Assembly (NCBI GenBank): GCA_024345305.1
Contig: BRON01000009.1
Span: 186,001-250,000, forward strand
Direction: 5' to 3'
From: Mrakia gelida
Lineage: Eukaryota; Basidiomycota; Tremellomycetes; Cystofilobasidiales; Mrakiaceae
DNA length: 64,000 bases
Shown: positions 21,877 through 33,100 of the stretch, in pieces
How positions within the stretch are numbered: position 1 is the stretch's first letter
Layout: each line of letters begins with the position of its first letter
Translations under genes and position numbers: made by a program
Notes under the pieces: model-generated
Seen by the model: the letters and a program-made list of their open reading frames with translations, nothing else
Told to the model about the DNA's origin: nothing
Database searches by the model: none

Positions 21877-23840
21877 ATGGCCAAAGATGCTCGACAGTCA
21901 GAGAGGATTGCGAACTATTCGAAAAAGTGGGATGCCAACAGTGCCCAGGACTCATCTGCACACACAGAGAATCGGCTAGAGGAGTACAAAGACGTGGTCA
22001 ATGGTAAGTACGAAAGGAAACGAGCTCGAACGAGGAGATTGAGCTGACCTCGCTTCGCCCTCTTCTTTCCCCGTTGCAGGATGTGAGTCTTACGGCAGCT
22101 CGTTTATCGGACGGCCTTCCGCCTCTGACTGACCTCTGTTCGCTTGCCAGACTACGACGGTGCTACTGAGCTGTACGAGTACGGATGGGCTCAGGTTCGT
22201 TTTCAGCCCACCTCGCTCCTCCTCCCTCCGAACGAACCACAAACGACTGACATGCTCTTCTTTCCCCTACCCCTTTCTCCCTCTCGTGCTCTCTCCTCGT
22301 CCTACAGTCCTTCCACTTCTGTCGATTCTTCAAGGGAGAGGCTTTCCACGCTGGAGTGAGCTCGCTTTCCTCTTCTCGCCTCTCGCGCTCCCGCCCTTCC
22401 CTTCAGCCCATGCTCAACGCGAGCTCTCGTCGCTCTCGAACCCCTTCTCGGCATCTCCCGTGCTGACCACCTCTTCCATCCCTTCTTTCTTTCAGCTCGC
22501 TCGACACGAGCACTACCTCTCGGCTCAGATGAACATCCGACCTGGAATGAAGGTCCTCGACGTTGGGTGCGGAATCGGAGGTCCTGCTCGAGCCATCGCT
22601 CGATTCTCGGACGCCAACATCACCGGTATCACCCTCAACGATTTCCAGCGAGATCGAGCCGAGAAGTACACCAAGCAGCAGGGTCTTCAGGACCAGTGCA
22701 CCTTCGTTCAGGGTGACTTCATGAAGCTCTCCGAGAAGTTCGCTGAGGGATCGTTCGACGCTGGTGAGTTTTGGGCTTCCCTCGCCCGTTCTTTCTCTCT
22801 CGCGTACCTCTCTGGTCTGAAGTGTTAGCGAGGGTTAGTAGGAGTGTGCTCGAGCTGACTTTACTGCTTTTCGCTTGTGGAAACCCCTCAGTCTACGCCA
22901 TCGAGGCTACCGTTCACGCTCCCACGTTCGAGGGAATCTACTCCGAGATCTTCAAGGTCCTAAAGCCCGGAGGAGTCGCTGGTATCTACGAGTGGGTCAT
23001 GGTGAGTTTTCGAACCTATCTTGAGTCAAACCAAGTCCCAGCAAACGCGATTCTGACGCGTCGTCTTCTCGACACCCTCTTTCTCTCCCCCAGACCGACA
23101 AGTGGGACCCTACCAACCCCGAGCACAAGAAGATCGCTCACGGAATCGAGGTGAGTCTATTCGCTGTCTTCTCTCTCTTCTTGAGTTCAAGCCCTCACTG
23201 ACCTCTCGCCTTTCTCTCGCTCGAACAGCTTGGAGACGGTATCGCGGAGATGCGAACCCGAAAGCAGGCTCACGACGCTTTCATCACTGCTGGTTTCGAG
23301 AGTGAGTACCCCCTCTCATCCCCTTCTCTCTCCCGCGCTCTCTTTCCTACTCTCCAACAAGCTCGAACCGTGTTCCGTGAAACTGACCTCGCCTCGTCCC
23401 TTTTCTTCCCCTTTCCTCCTCCCCAGTCCTCGTCGAGGACGATCTCGCTGACCGTGGAGACGAGGTCGACTGGTACTACCCTCTGGAGGGAGACTACTCC
23501 AAGGCCCAGACTCTCTACGACTACGCTACCGTCTTCCGAACCTCCAAGCTCGGACAGTTCGTCACCCACAACGCCGTTTGGGCTATGGAGAAGGTCGGAC
23601 TCGTCCCCAAGGGAACCCACGACGTCGGAGAGACCCTTCGAGTCGCGGCTACCAACTTGGTTGCTGGAGGACAGCAGAAGTGAGTCGTCCTTCCTTTGCT
23701 TTCTTGTCGTCGTCGTTTCTTCGCGCAGAGAAGATCGAACGCGTCGCTGACCCTGTTCCCTTCCTTACCTTCGCGTCTTTTCTCACTTTCGCAGGCTCTT
23801 CACCCCGATGCAGTTGTACTTGGTCAGGAAGCCTCTTTAG
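21877..23840 (+). CDS. ERG6: Sterol 24-C-methyltransferase
   Basis: SAM-dependent enzyme that methylates C24 of zymosterol in ergosterol synthesis. The ATG at 21877 follows a CT leader and gives [18 protein letters not shown]. Motifs in order: [19 protein letters not shown], then SAM motif [17 protein letters not shown], then [39 protein letters not shown], and the C-terminal sterol-MT region ([15 protein letters not shown] to [10 protein letters not shown], stop 23840). About 340 residues, normal length. Exon 1 ends at 22003; a 3-nt microexon (22080-22082) is needed to give the family-like VNGYYDG. One GACGCGTC lies in an intron (23055). Intact as far as I can see. Confidence 0.95.
22080..22082 (+). 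other. ERG6: 3-nt microexon (GAT) in ERG6
   Basis: Intron 22004-22079 (gtaagt..gttgcag, 76 nt) is followed by GAT and at once by a new donor gtgagt (intron 22083-22150, 68 nt, ..cttgccag). G|GA and T|AC join to give Gly-Tyr, so the protein reads [16 protein letters not shown]. Skipping it keeps the frame but gives VNDYDGA, losing the aromatic pair usual for Erg6. Confidence 0.7.
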
Positions 23841-24293
23841 ATTCGATAGGGCGTCGAGGGTTGGTTTGGGTTCTGGGTTTAGATACGTTATTGCTCTTGC
23901 TTTGCTTTGCTTTTGTGCTATCTCACATTCGTTTTACGTGCTTCATGTCGCTCACGTCTCCTCTTGAGAATCTTTCAGGCCTCTCGGCTCTCCAGCGACT
24001 TAGGCTGAGGCTAAAAATCTAAGCGAAAACTCGTCGAGAAGGGAAGACATCGAGAGGAGAGAAACGAAACCCGACGAGCTCAACCTCCTCCTTTCCTCCC
24101 TCTCTTCGTCAACCGCGACGGTCTCAGGAACCTCAAATAACTCTCGTCAACCTCGCCCGCCTCTTCCTACACCCCTCGACTCTTCATCCCATCGCCCATC
24201 GTCTTCCAAACCGTCCTCGTTCGCTCGGAAACCCCCCTTCATCCTCCATCGTCTTCGCTCCTTCCCCGTCCCCTTCCCTCCCTCCCCTCGCCC
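23841..24293. other. Intergenic, 0.45 kb
   Basis: T-rich ERG6 3' UTR up to about 23960, then sequence ending in a CT tract before the ATG at 24294. No gene seen. Confidence 0.35.
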
Positions 24294-26070
24294 ATGCATC
24301 TCCTCGGTTTCGAGGCAGGCATTCGAGTCCCCGGACCTCGAGCTCGAGTGCTCCAAGAGTACGAACCCCGTCTTAAGACGGAGACTGAGATGGTCTGCTG
24401 GTTGGAAGCAGAAGCAGGAGAGGTGAGTGTCGTGATCCAACTGAGCGCGAGCTCGACGACGCTTCTTTCGTTCTTTCGAGCTCTCGTCCTCCTCGTCGTT
24501 TTTGAATACCCAGAATGTGAGCCTGACCGTGCGCTCGCTATGGTTGTGTGCGGAACAGACCTTTGAAGTGTTCTGGAAGAATACGAACAAGGCGAAGAAG
24601 TCTACTGCTGGAGAGGTTTGGTGAGCTCGCGTCTCCTGCCTTCGCTCCCAAGCTTTCGTTCGTCACAAGACCCGCAGAGCAGTGAGAGCTGACTGAAGGT
24701 TTGGTTTACGGAGACGCTCGCGTCCTCAACTCGTCGCGATCGTTGAACCGTGTTCGTTCGTCGCGATTCCTGATCCTCGCTCCTCCCTTTCCTTCGCAGC
24801 TTTGCACCTGAGAAGCGTGCCCCAGGCGCTGGAGCTCTCAAACAATGGGCTATGCGTGAGGAACATCCAGTTCGATTCGATTTTATACACACAACCCTGA
24901 TACGTCCCTCGTTTCGTTTCGTTTCGTTCATCCTTTTCCTCCAGCGGACGGAGTCGTTGGCTACGAAATGACCTTCACCTGGTCCTACCGTTCGAGGGTT
25001 GCTCTCCAGATTCACTACGTGATTCCTCGTGGTCAGTCGCTCATCCACCTATCAACCTCCTCGTCTCGAACTGACCTCTTCTCTCTCGATTTTCCAGATC
25101 CCGTCGTCGCTCCAGCGCTCTCTCCTCCACCTTACGACCCTGAACGCGAACGCCCCGCTTCCATCCCTCAAGTCAAGCGAGAACCTTCCATCGACTTCTC
25201 CCGTCAAGATCAACCCGTCGCTGGGCCTTCTCGACCCTCCTTCCGAGGCGGAAGCCCCGAAGTCATCGTCCTTTCTGATTCGGATTCCGAATCCCCTCTT
25301 CCTCGTCCTCGTCGAGTCCTCACGCCACCTCACCCTCCTTCACCCAAACGAGTCAAGCGGGAGATGTCACCGATCGTGTTCACGATGGAGAACGGACTCG
25401 CTCAGTCTCCGCGAGAGGATCCCATCGAGCTCTCGAGCGACGACGATACGGCGGTCGAGTTCGTTTCGAGGAAGAAGATGCAGAAGAATGCTGTGAGTCT
25501 TGCGACGCTCTTGAGGCATGTTTTTGAGGAGTTGAGCTGACTCTCCTTACCTCTGTTTTCGCTTTGAATCGCAGCAAATCGCTGAAGAGACGAGGAGAGA
25601 GAAGATCAAGGTCAGTTCGACGTCGCGTCCAGGCCTCTCGACTCATCGACTCAGGTTGCTGACGCCTGACGGCTTTCCCGTCTTCCTCGTCTCCCTCTTC
25701 TTCCTTTTCTTTCGACAGGCTGACAAGATCGCGTCGAGACAGAAAGCTCAGGAAGCAAACGCCGATAAGCTCAGGACGCAACAGCTCGGACAGGTCAGTC
25801 GTTTCCCCATCGCTCTCCTGTTCTTCCTCTCCTCGTCTGCAAAATTCGAGTTGTCGATAACTGATCTCGCCTTGTCTTTTCTCTCAGGCCGAGAAGGTTC
25901 GACTCTTGAAGGAGAAGAGAGATAAAGCCGCTGCCGAAGAGGAACGCTTGCTCGCCGACGTGAGTTCTCCCTTTCACTCCTTCTCCCCGTTCTTTCGAGT
26001 TCCGGTCCTTGCATACCCAACGCTAATATCTCCCCTACTTTGCTTCATCTCGTCGCAACAGCTCCTTTGA
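24294..26070 (+). CDS. DUF7918-like basidiomycete protein with SUMO-interacting-type motifs and C-terminal coiled coil
   Basis: About eight exons from ATG 24294 (MHLLGFEAGIRVPGPRARVL). The first half, with EMVCWLEAEAGE, NVSLTVRSLWLCAEQTFEVF and VVGYEMTFTWSYRSRVAL, looks like the beta-rich DUF7918 fold common in basidiomycetes; I rate this as a resemblance. The long middle exon carries PEVIVLSDSDSESP and DPIELSSDDDTAVEF, both hydrophobic cores followed by acidic serines as in SUMO-interacting motifs, plus basic KR patches (SPKRVKREM) that could be nuclear signals. The C-terminus is an Ala/Lys/Glu/Gln-rich coiled coil (ADKIASRQKAQEANADKLRT) ending ADLL at 26070. Probably nuclear; function unknown. 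Confidence 0.6.
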
Positions 26071-26618
26071 ACACCACTCGCCTTTTTCTCCCTCCATCTC
26101 GGTCGCCAATCTCGACGCGTTTCCTTCGGCCCTCATCTCTCGCCGCCTTACTCTCCTTTCCTTTCGACTTCGCCCTTGGATATCTCACTCTCGATACGAA
26201 TCTTACGTTACGACCTATGACCCTTCTTCCACCTTTCTTCGTTCCCCTCGAGAAGCCAGCATCGTCGGTCCCACCTTCATCGCGCGTCTTTCTCTCGTTA
26301 TCGTTTCCGCAGACTTTGGGCTCAGTCAGCAGCCAGGTTCGCCTTTCCGCACGTTTCTCGCCCTGTCAACCTTGCTGAGAGGATCTCCAAGAATACTTTC
26401 ACCCTCGTTATCACGGCAGAACACGAGAAGACGGTCGAGGGCGGTCGAATCTGTTCCCCAAGCTGGCGTTTCAGCATGCGCAGACGTCTTACTAACTGAC
26501 TTTTCTCGCACTTTTGAATCTCACAGGTGCTGAGAATATTCCCTCGCTCGCTTCGTCTTCAAATCACATCAATCCACAGAGCCAACCCGTCGAGTTTCAC
26601 CCATTCCGTTTCGTCGAC
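26071..26618. other. Intergenic, 0.55 kb
   Basis: Promoter and leader of the first MFS gene. No gene seen. Splice-like ctgactttt..cacag near 26500-26527 may belong to a 5' UTR intron. Confidence 0.3.
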
Positions 26619-29600
26619 ATGTCACCTTCTACTTCAACCCTCGACCTTCCCAACCCTTCCTCCGACTCTCCAGCATCTCCAAAGATCACCTCTCCCACTC
26701 CCAACGGTGCTCAGCTCTCACCGTGAGTGCCTTCTCCCTCTTCTTCTTCAAACGACTTCCTTACTCGACCTGATCCTCCGCTTGTTTGCTTTCCTTCCTC
26801 AGCACTGCGACCGTCGACCCTGAAGCCCAGATCTCGCAACAGGATCCTTCTCTTCCTTCGAAGTCGCGAAAAATCCTCCTCCTCGCCATCTTCTGCCTTG
26901 CTCAGTTTCTGTGAGTGAAGAGAGGCTTTTCTTTCTCTTCGTTTTCTCGTCTCGAGATCGTGACTGATGCGCGCGACCTCGCTTCAAATCCTTGGTTGCT
27001 ACTGGTCACCAGGGACGTCTTTGGTGCTGTGAGTGTTTCTTTTTTCTTTTCACTCCCTCTTACGGAACTCAACGGCATGTCGATGGGCTCTCACTTCGTC
27101 TCTTAAAAGGGGAAGGGTGAGCGACGCGCCGTGAGGGTAAGCTGATTAATCTCGTTTCCCTTCGTTTGAATCAGTCCGCCGTGATCGTTGGTCTCTCCCA
27201 AATGGCGAAGGATTTGGACATGACTGTGGCTGAGAGGACTTGGATCGTAAACGCTTACTCGCTCACTCTTGCCGCGACTCTCTTGACGGTTCGTCCGACG
27301 GACGCGTCGCGATCGTCACTTTTCCTTCACATCGCTGCTGACACTCTTCTCATCTTTCTTCAGGACGGTCGAGTCGCCGATATCACGAACGCAAAAGTCG
27401 TTTTCATCGTTGGATTCCTCCTCCTTGCAGTTTTCTCGTTGGGAGTCGACTTAAGCAACAATAAAACGACTCTTCTCGTTCTTCGCGCTTTCTCGGGCCT
27501 TGGGTTCGTACGGACTCTCCTCCTGCCCCTTCATATCATCGAGACTGACCTCAAACTTCTTCTCGCATCTCCAGTGCCGCCATGACCATTCCTGCCGCTG
27601 TTCATCTCATCGTTCACCTCTTCCCCGAGCCCAAAGAGCAGGCAAACGCGCTCGCAGCGTGAGTTCGATCTCTCTACTTCTCTTCACTTCACTCTCGAGA
27701 CTCCTGACAGTTTTCGTCTTGTTTCTCTTCAGCTTCGGAGGTGCAGGAGCGATCGCCAACGTAAGTCGCGTCACTTTCCATTTTCTTACTTCCCCGCTCT
27801 CGACGCGCCGCTGACTTTCCTCTTCCTCGTCTCCTCTCTTTCTCAGGTCCTCGGTCTCATCGTTGGTGGAGCTCTTCTTCTCGGAGGATGGAGCTGGATC
27901 TGTGAGCTCGTCTGACTCCCAGCTCTTTGCGATCGGGGAAGATCACTGACCGTCGCGGAGCTCATCCTCGCGTCCCCTCTCCGGCAGTCTACTTCTCCAC
28001 CATCATCGCCACTCCGCTCCCCATCCTCTGCATCTTCGTCATCCCCAACCCTCATACTCTTCCTCACGGAGACACTCCCGCCTTCGTTCTGAAGGACGGC
28101 GTCGAAATCGCTGCCGACAGAAAGCCAAAGATGGACTTCCTCGTTCGTGGCGTCCTCTTCTCTTCCCCTTCGTCGGTCTTGATCTCCTCCTCTGACTTTC
28201 GTCGTGGTTCAGGGTACCTTCCTTCAAACCGCGGCCATCGTTCTACTCATCTATGGCTTGACTGAAGCGAACGGTGAGTCGAATCTCGTTCTCGAAACAG
28301 GTTGAGTGGCGCTGAGTCTTCGTCTCTCCTCTCTCTCTCGCAGTCAAAGGATGGTGAGTCGTCTCTAGCTTCGTTTTATTGAGAGGACAAAACTGACTAT
28401 ACCTCATCTCCTTCAGGCGAGAGCCCGCTACGATTTCCACCATCACCATCGGCTTTCTGCTCTTCCCAGCCTTCTTCTTCTGGGACTCGAAGATCAATCC
28501 CATCGATGCTCTCGTCGCTCCGAGCATGTGGCGTATCCCAAACTTCACACTTCTCATCGTTTACGGACTCCCTATCTTGTACTGGTGAGTTCGACTGGAC
28601 TGGCGAGAGAAAACGACGGCGAACAAAGGACTTCGAAAACGACGCGTCGTTTCTCGTTTGCTCGTTCTGATTCTGACGCTCTTTCTCGTCATCTCACATT
28701 CGACGAAAGGTTCTTCGAAACTCAAGTATTGTTCAGCAACATCTTTCAAGGAGTTTGGGGACTCAGTGGAATCAACACAGCCGTTCGCTTCGTGAGTAAT
28801 CCGCGCGACGCGTCTTTCTCGAACGACCCACGCCTCTGACTCTTCCCTCGTTTGTTCATATTTGCAATTGCCATGTGGGATCTTCACCACGTGAGAAGTC
28901 TTTCCATCTAGCTGCATCAAAGTCGTGGCTGACCTTCGCTTCGCCTTCCTTCTTTGCTTTCAGGCTCATGGTCGCCGTCTCACAAGGCATCCCCGTCGCC
29001 AAATTCCAAATTCCCTCTCAAGCTTCGCCTGATCGTCGGACCCCTCGTAGCAGCTGGAGCAACGATCCTTTTCTCCTTCGCCCACGACAAGAGCGACTAC
29101 TGGCGTCTCTGTTTTCCTGGCTTCATCGTCGGCTGCATTGGTTCGTCCGTCGTCTCGTCTCGTCTTCCCGCTCGAATCAACATCACTGTATATCTCCGAC
29201 TCTCTCTTTCAATAGGCGCAGCATTAGGCTTCGTCAGTGCCTACATCTCCATGCTGACCAGCGTTCCTCCTCAGCACTCAGGGTAAGTTCTTTCCCGCTT
29301 TCCCTTTCACCGACCCCCTCCGGAACGAACCCTCGCGCTGACACTCCCATTCTTCCCTTTGTCGGCGCTGCTAGAGTCGCTGGAGGTATCTGGTCTAGCA
29401 TGTGAGCTTTTCAGCCTCACCATCGTCGACATCGACTTGGGCACCTTCTTCTTCGCGTCGAACTGACTCCACCCCCTTCTACGCTTCCATCTCGTCGTTC
29501 GCTTCTTCCTCTTTCCATCGGCATCCAACTCGGAGCAGCTGCACTCCTCAGTATCACCTCTACGATCCAAGTCGCCTTCCCTGATCATCCTGGAGACACC

Positions 29601-29883
29601 GCGCCCTCTCGGCGAGGATACCAGGCTCGTTGCTTTTCGTTTCCGCCCGTTGTCGAGACGCGTCGCTAATTTTCTTCCTTCCCTTCGTCCCTCCTCGTTT
29701 CTCCAGAACGGCTACTACTTCTGCATCGGAATGATGGTTCTTGACGCGATACTCATCTTGATCTTCTACAAGGAGCCCGCTGTCGTCTCCCAAGTCGAGT
29801 CGGAGTCGAACGACGCGACGGCGAAGGTCGAAACTGAAGGGGAGGAGGAGCAGAAGGAAGAGGAGGCGACGAGGAGGGAGTAG
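26619..29883 (+). CDS. MFS transporter, DHA2-type (14 membrane spans), tandem paralogue 1
   Basis: About 18 exons. Starts MSPSTSTLDLPNPSSDSPAS with a hydrophilic N-tail containing ITSPTPNGAQLSP, also found in the paralogue at 39.5 kb. Motif-A-like GRVADITNAKVVF is present; the antiporter motif-C region reads GAGAIANVLGLIVGG, lacking the proline of the usual GxxxGPxxGG. The C-terminal half has SGVAGGIWSS and QLGAAALLSITSTIQ. The acidic tail ends at 29883. DHA2 proteins are proton-coupled exporters of drugs, organic compounds or metals; the substrate here is unknown. Microexons at 27013-27028 and 28344-28353. The intron before LPCGIFTT lacks an AG acceptor (ends AA at 28866-28867), so the gene may be damaged or use a non-canonical site. 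Close to the paralogue over its length, so the pair arose by duplication. Confidence 0.85.
27013..27028 (+). other. 16-nt microexon, MFS paralogue 1
   Basis: Encodes the D-V-F-G-A segment after AQFL. Flanked by ..caccag and gtgagtgt. The third MFS gene in the window has no intron on the 5' side of this segment (LAQFIDIFSSS is continuous). Confidence 0.8.
28344..28353 (+). other. 10-nt microexon, MFS paralogue 1
   Basis: TCAAAGGATG between ..tcgcag and gtgagtcg. Joined on phase it gives N-V-K-G-W. The third MFS gene has the same residues NVKGW without the upstream intron. Confidence 0.85.
28868..28890 (+). other. 23-nt exon with a defective-looking acceptor (AA instead of AG)
   Basis: The exon encodes LPCGIFTT. 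The paralogue has the exact equivalent at 41754-41776 (LPSGLSAT), also 23 nt, preceded by ..ctccag. Here the preceding bases are ..tttgcaa and there is no AG anywhere between the donor (about 28792) and this exon. Skipping the exon shifts the frame. Confidence 0.8.
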
Positions 29884-30167
29884 GTCATTCGACTTGCATT
29901 CAATCTGAGTATTCGTATCGTGAAGATGGCTCGCGTGCTTTTTAGATCATGCTCACTACGAACAATGAAACGAACGAGACGCGAGAGCACCGTAGAAGAA
30001 TTTGAAAAAGTTACCGAGCAGAGACAAAGAGAAGAAAAAACCCGAGAGAAAGAAAAGGAGGCATCTAGGTAGGATTATGTAAGAAGCAAAGGAAGAAAGG
30101 AAGTAGAGGTCGATTTTGAGGGAAAGGAGAGACGCGTCGACGACAGCGAGGATGGAAAACGAGAGCT

Positions 30168-33100
30168 CTACAAGTCCCAGAAGGAAAGGATCTTCTGGAG
30201 CTTGGTCTTGGGGACCTGCTCCTTCATCGTTTCCTCTTTGGCGATCTCTCCGGTGGTGGCTGCTCCGTCGAAGTTGTTCTGGGACTCTCCGAGGTAGTAG
30301 TTCGATTGGAAGAGGGCGGCGATGAGACAGATGCTTGATACTCCAAGGGCTCCAGCCCAGAGGGGGTAGACGGTGGCCCTGGGGAAGGGAGTCCAAGAAG
30401 GAGAGGGTCAGCGTTCGAGTTTTGATAAAGGTAGCTTTTCAGCCGGACGAGAAGAGGGAGAGGAGAGGAACGCACTCGTAGGCGAGGATCGCAGCCTGAC
30501 GAACATCCGAATCGATATCGTAGGCCCGGATGGTGGTGACTAAAGGGACAAGGACGAAGAAATCAGTAAGTGCTGTCGCAAAATGGAAACGAGCTCGAAA
30601 AGATCGGGATCACAACGCACTGTCGTCGAAGAAGCCCTGGATCTCGGTCGCGTTGACGGACGAAGGCATGAAGGCGGCCAAGTTTCCGGGCATGTAGTTC
30701 GACCAGACCTGGAGAGCGAGAGAGGTGAAGTCAAGAGGAGAAGATCAGCTCTCGCGAAAGATGATAAGGAAAGTGAAGAGGAGCCGAGGGACGAACGGCG
30801 ACGGAGATGGCGGATCCGATTGAAGCACCGATGCTCGACCAGAGAAGGAGGGATGCGATGGCAAGAGCGACGTCTTGGTGAGGGACGCAAGCCTGACTAG
30901 AGACTTGGTTACCCATCGTGGAGAGAGCAGATCCGATACCCTAGGGAATCGAAGAGGAATCACGTTAGCTCTCGAGTCGTTTCGACGCGTCGTTCCGCGA
31001 GCGAGGGAACTCACAGCGAGGACCTGAGAGATGACGAGTCGCGCCGTGTCATGAACACCATTCTTGTCTACCATGAGCCCGTAACCGATCATCTTGATCG
31101 CGATACCACAGATCTGAAGAACGACAGGCGAAGAAACGGGCGAGGGAGGGGTCGGTCAGTCTCGCGATGAGGGCCCAGGGGTCGAAACGAGGGGCAATCA
31201 CTGACCTGCATCAGCTTGTATCGATGAGTGTAACGCATGATGAGTCCGGCGATCATTCCGAAGAGACTGTGGAAACGAAAGAGAGTCAGAAATCTCGTTG
31301 CTCTCCATTCACCGTCAACGGGTTCGAGTCGCGAAGAGAGATCGTCAACAAGAGCGAGAAAGCTCACCAGAGGGAGATCGAGAGGGTGTTGTTGTAGTCT
31401 ATGAAAGAGGAGGAGATGAAAGGGCGGTGGAAGGTCAGTTTCAGAGGTGCAGAGAGGTGGGAGGAGAAAAAACGAACAGGTCCAGTTCGCGTCCGACCAG
31501 TCTTTGACGATGTAGGTGTAACTGCTGAGGTACAGAAGGTTCATGTACTGCGAGGGGAGATCATTGGTCAGTCTTGAGTCGGACAGAGAGGGGAACAGAG
31601 AGGCTGATGCGCACCGAGGACATCATGTAGAAGAAGCTGTCGACGACGCGAAAACAAGGTCAGCATTCGTCGCGGAAAGCTGAGGAAAGGAGGCTGGACT
31701 TACTTGATCACACAGGCGGTGAAGAAGGTTCGGTTGAAGAGGAGTCGCTTGGGGGAGGAGGGGAAGGTCGAGTATCGGATCTCGTAGAAGCAGTAGGAGA
31801 TCAAGCACAGGCCCCCGACGACGAACATCGCGATCCTACGAAGAGAGCAGGAGGGTAGTAGATTAGACTCCGGCGGCGTCGAACGAGAGAGGGTGTAGTA
31901 CGAACAGGGAGCGGTTCGAGTAGCCTCCATCGGCGTAGGAGTAAAGCGAGAAGGGAAGGAGGAGCTGTGAAGAAGAAGACGCGTCGTCGAAGTGAGCGCG
32001 AGCTCTTGCGTCTTCCGTTTGATCAAGCGACTCACCAAAGCCCAACCGAATCCAAGAAGGAGAAGTCCAAAGGCATCCAGCTCAGCGAGAATGAGCTTGA
32101 CGCGATGAACGAGAGGAGCCTTGGGAGCAGCGGGCTCAGCGACGACCTCGACCTGCTTTTCTCCTGCGTATCCGTTGGCGGCGTCGGCGTCCGAGGCGAG
32201 GGCGAGGACACCTTGCCTGTGCGCTCGATGGTCTAGCCAGAGAAGGACGGTGATGGCAGGGATCATGACGAAGGGCATGATGATGGCGTACTAGAGGAGG
32301 GAGGGAGGGGGAGGGAGGAGGGCCGACGGTCAGTCCTTCTGTCCCCTTCTCGCCTTCGTTCGTCCCCTTCCCACCTTCGTGTGAGCTCAAGTTACTCACC
32401 ATGCCGTATCCCCACCTCCAGTTGTTCTCGGTGCTCAAAGCCTCAACGATCTGCCCCGTGAAGAAGGGTGTGACGATGTAGAACGAGCTCAAGCAGCCTT
32501 GGGCGAAGGCTCGCCACTGTTTCAAGTCAAGCAACAGAAACTGAGTCAGAAAGCTCGAAGTAGGTGTAAGGGTGAAAAGAGAAAGGAGAAGAAGGACGAG
32601 AAGGAGGAGAGAGACGTAGTCCTTCGCTGACCGATCGCGACGCGAACGGACGCGTCTCCCTTTCTCTCCGAGCCTCTCTTCTCTCGAGAGTATAACTTAC
32701 CTGGAGGTTGATGAGATCGGCAGTCAAGATCGTCGTGATCATCGAGAGCGAAGTAGATCCAACGGCGGTGCAGACAGAACCGACGACTGGCGAACGAGAG
32801 GAAAGAAAGCGATCAGAGGAGCGACGATGGAGGCGAGAACGGCGAAGCTTTGCTCACCATAGGTTGCGAGGTTGGACGATTTGAGAATCATGACGAATCC
32901 CCAGACGTAGCTGGAAGTAAAAAAACGAAGAAGAGCGTCAGCGAGCGACGGGGAGAGGGCAGAGGAAGTCTCGAACGAAACCCACCAGTTCAGCGAAAAG
33001 AAGTACATCCAGGGTCGAGAGAAGACGTCCGTCAACTTGGCGACGACTGTGAGAAAGGAAAGAGAGTCAGCCAAGTGACCTCGAAAGTCTTTGAAGAAAG

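Noticed and set aside
31310..31330. tRNA T-loop-like word ggttcgagtc
   Set aside because: It lies in an intron of the siderophore transporter and no acceptor, D or anticodon stem can be drawn around it. I found no convincing tRNA in the window.
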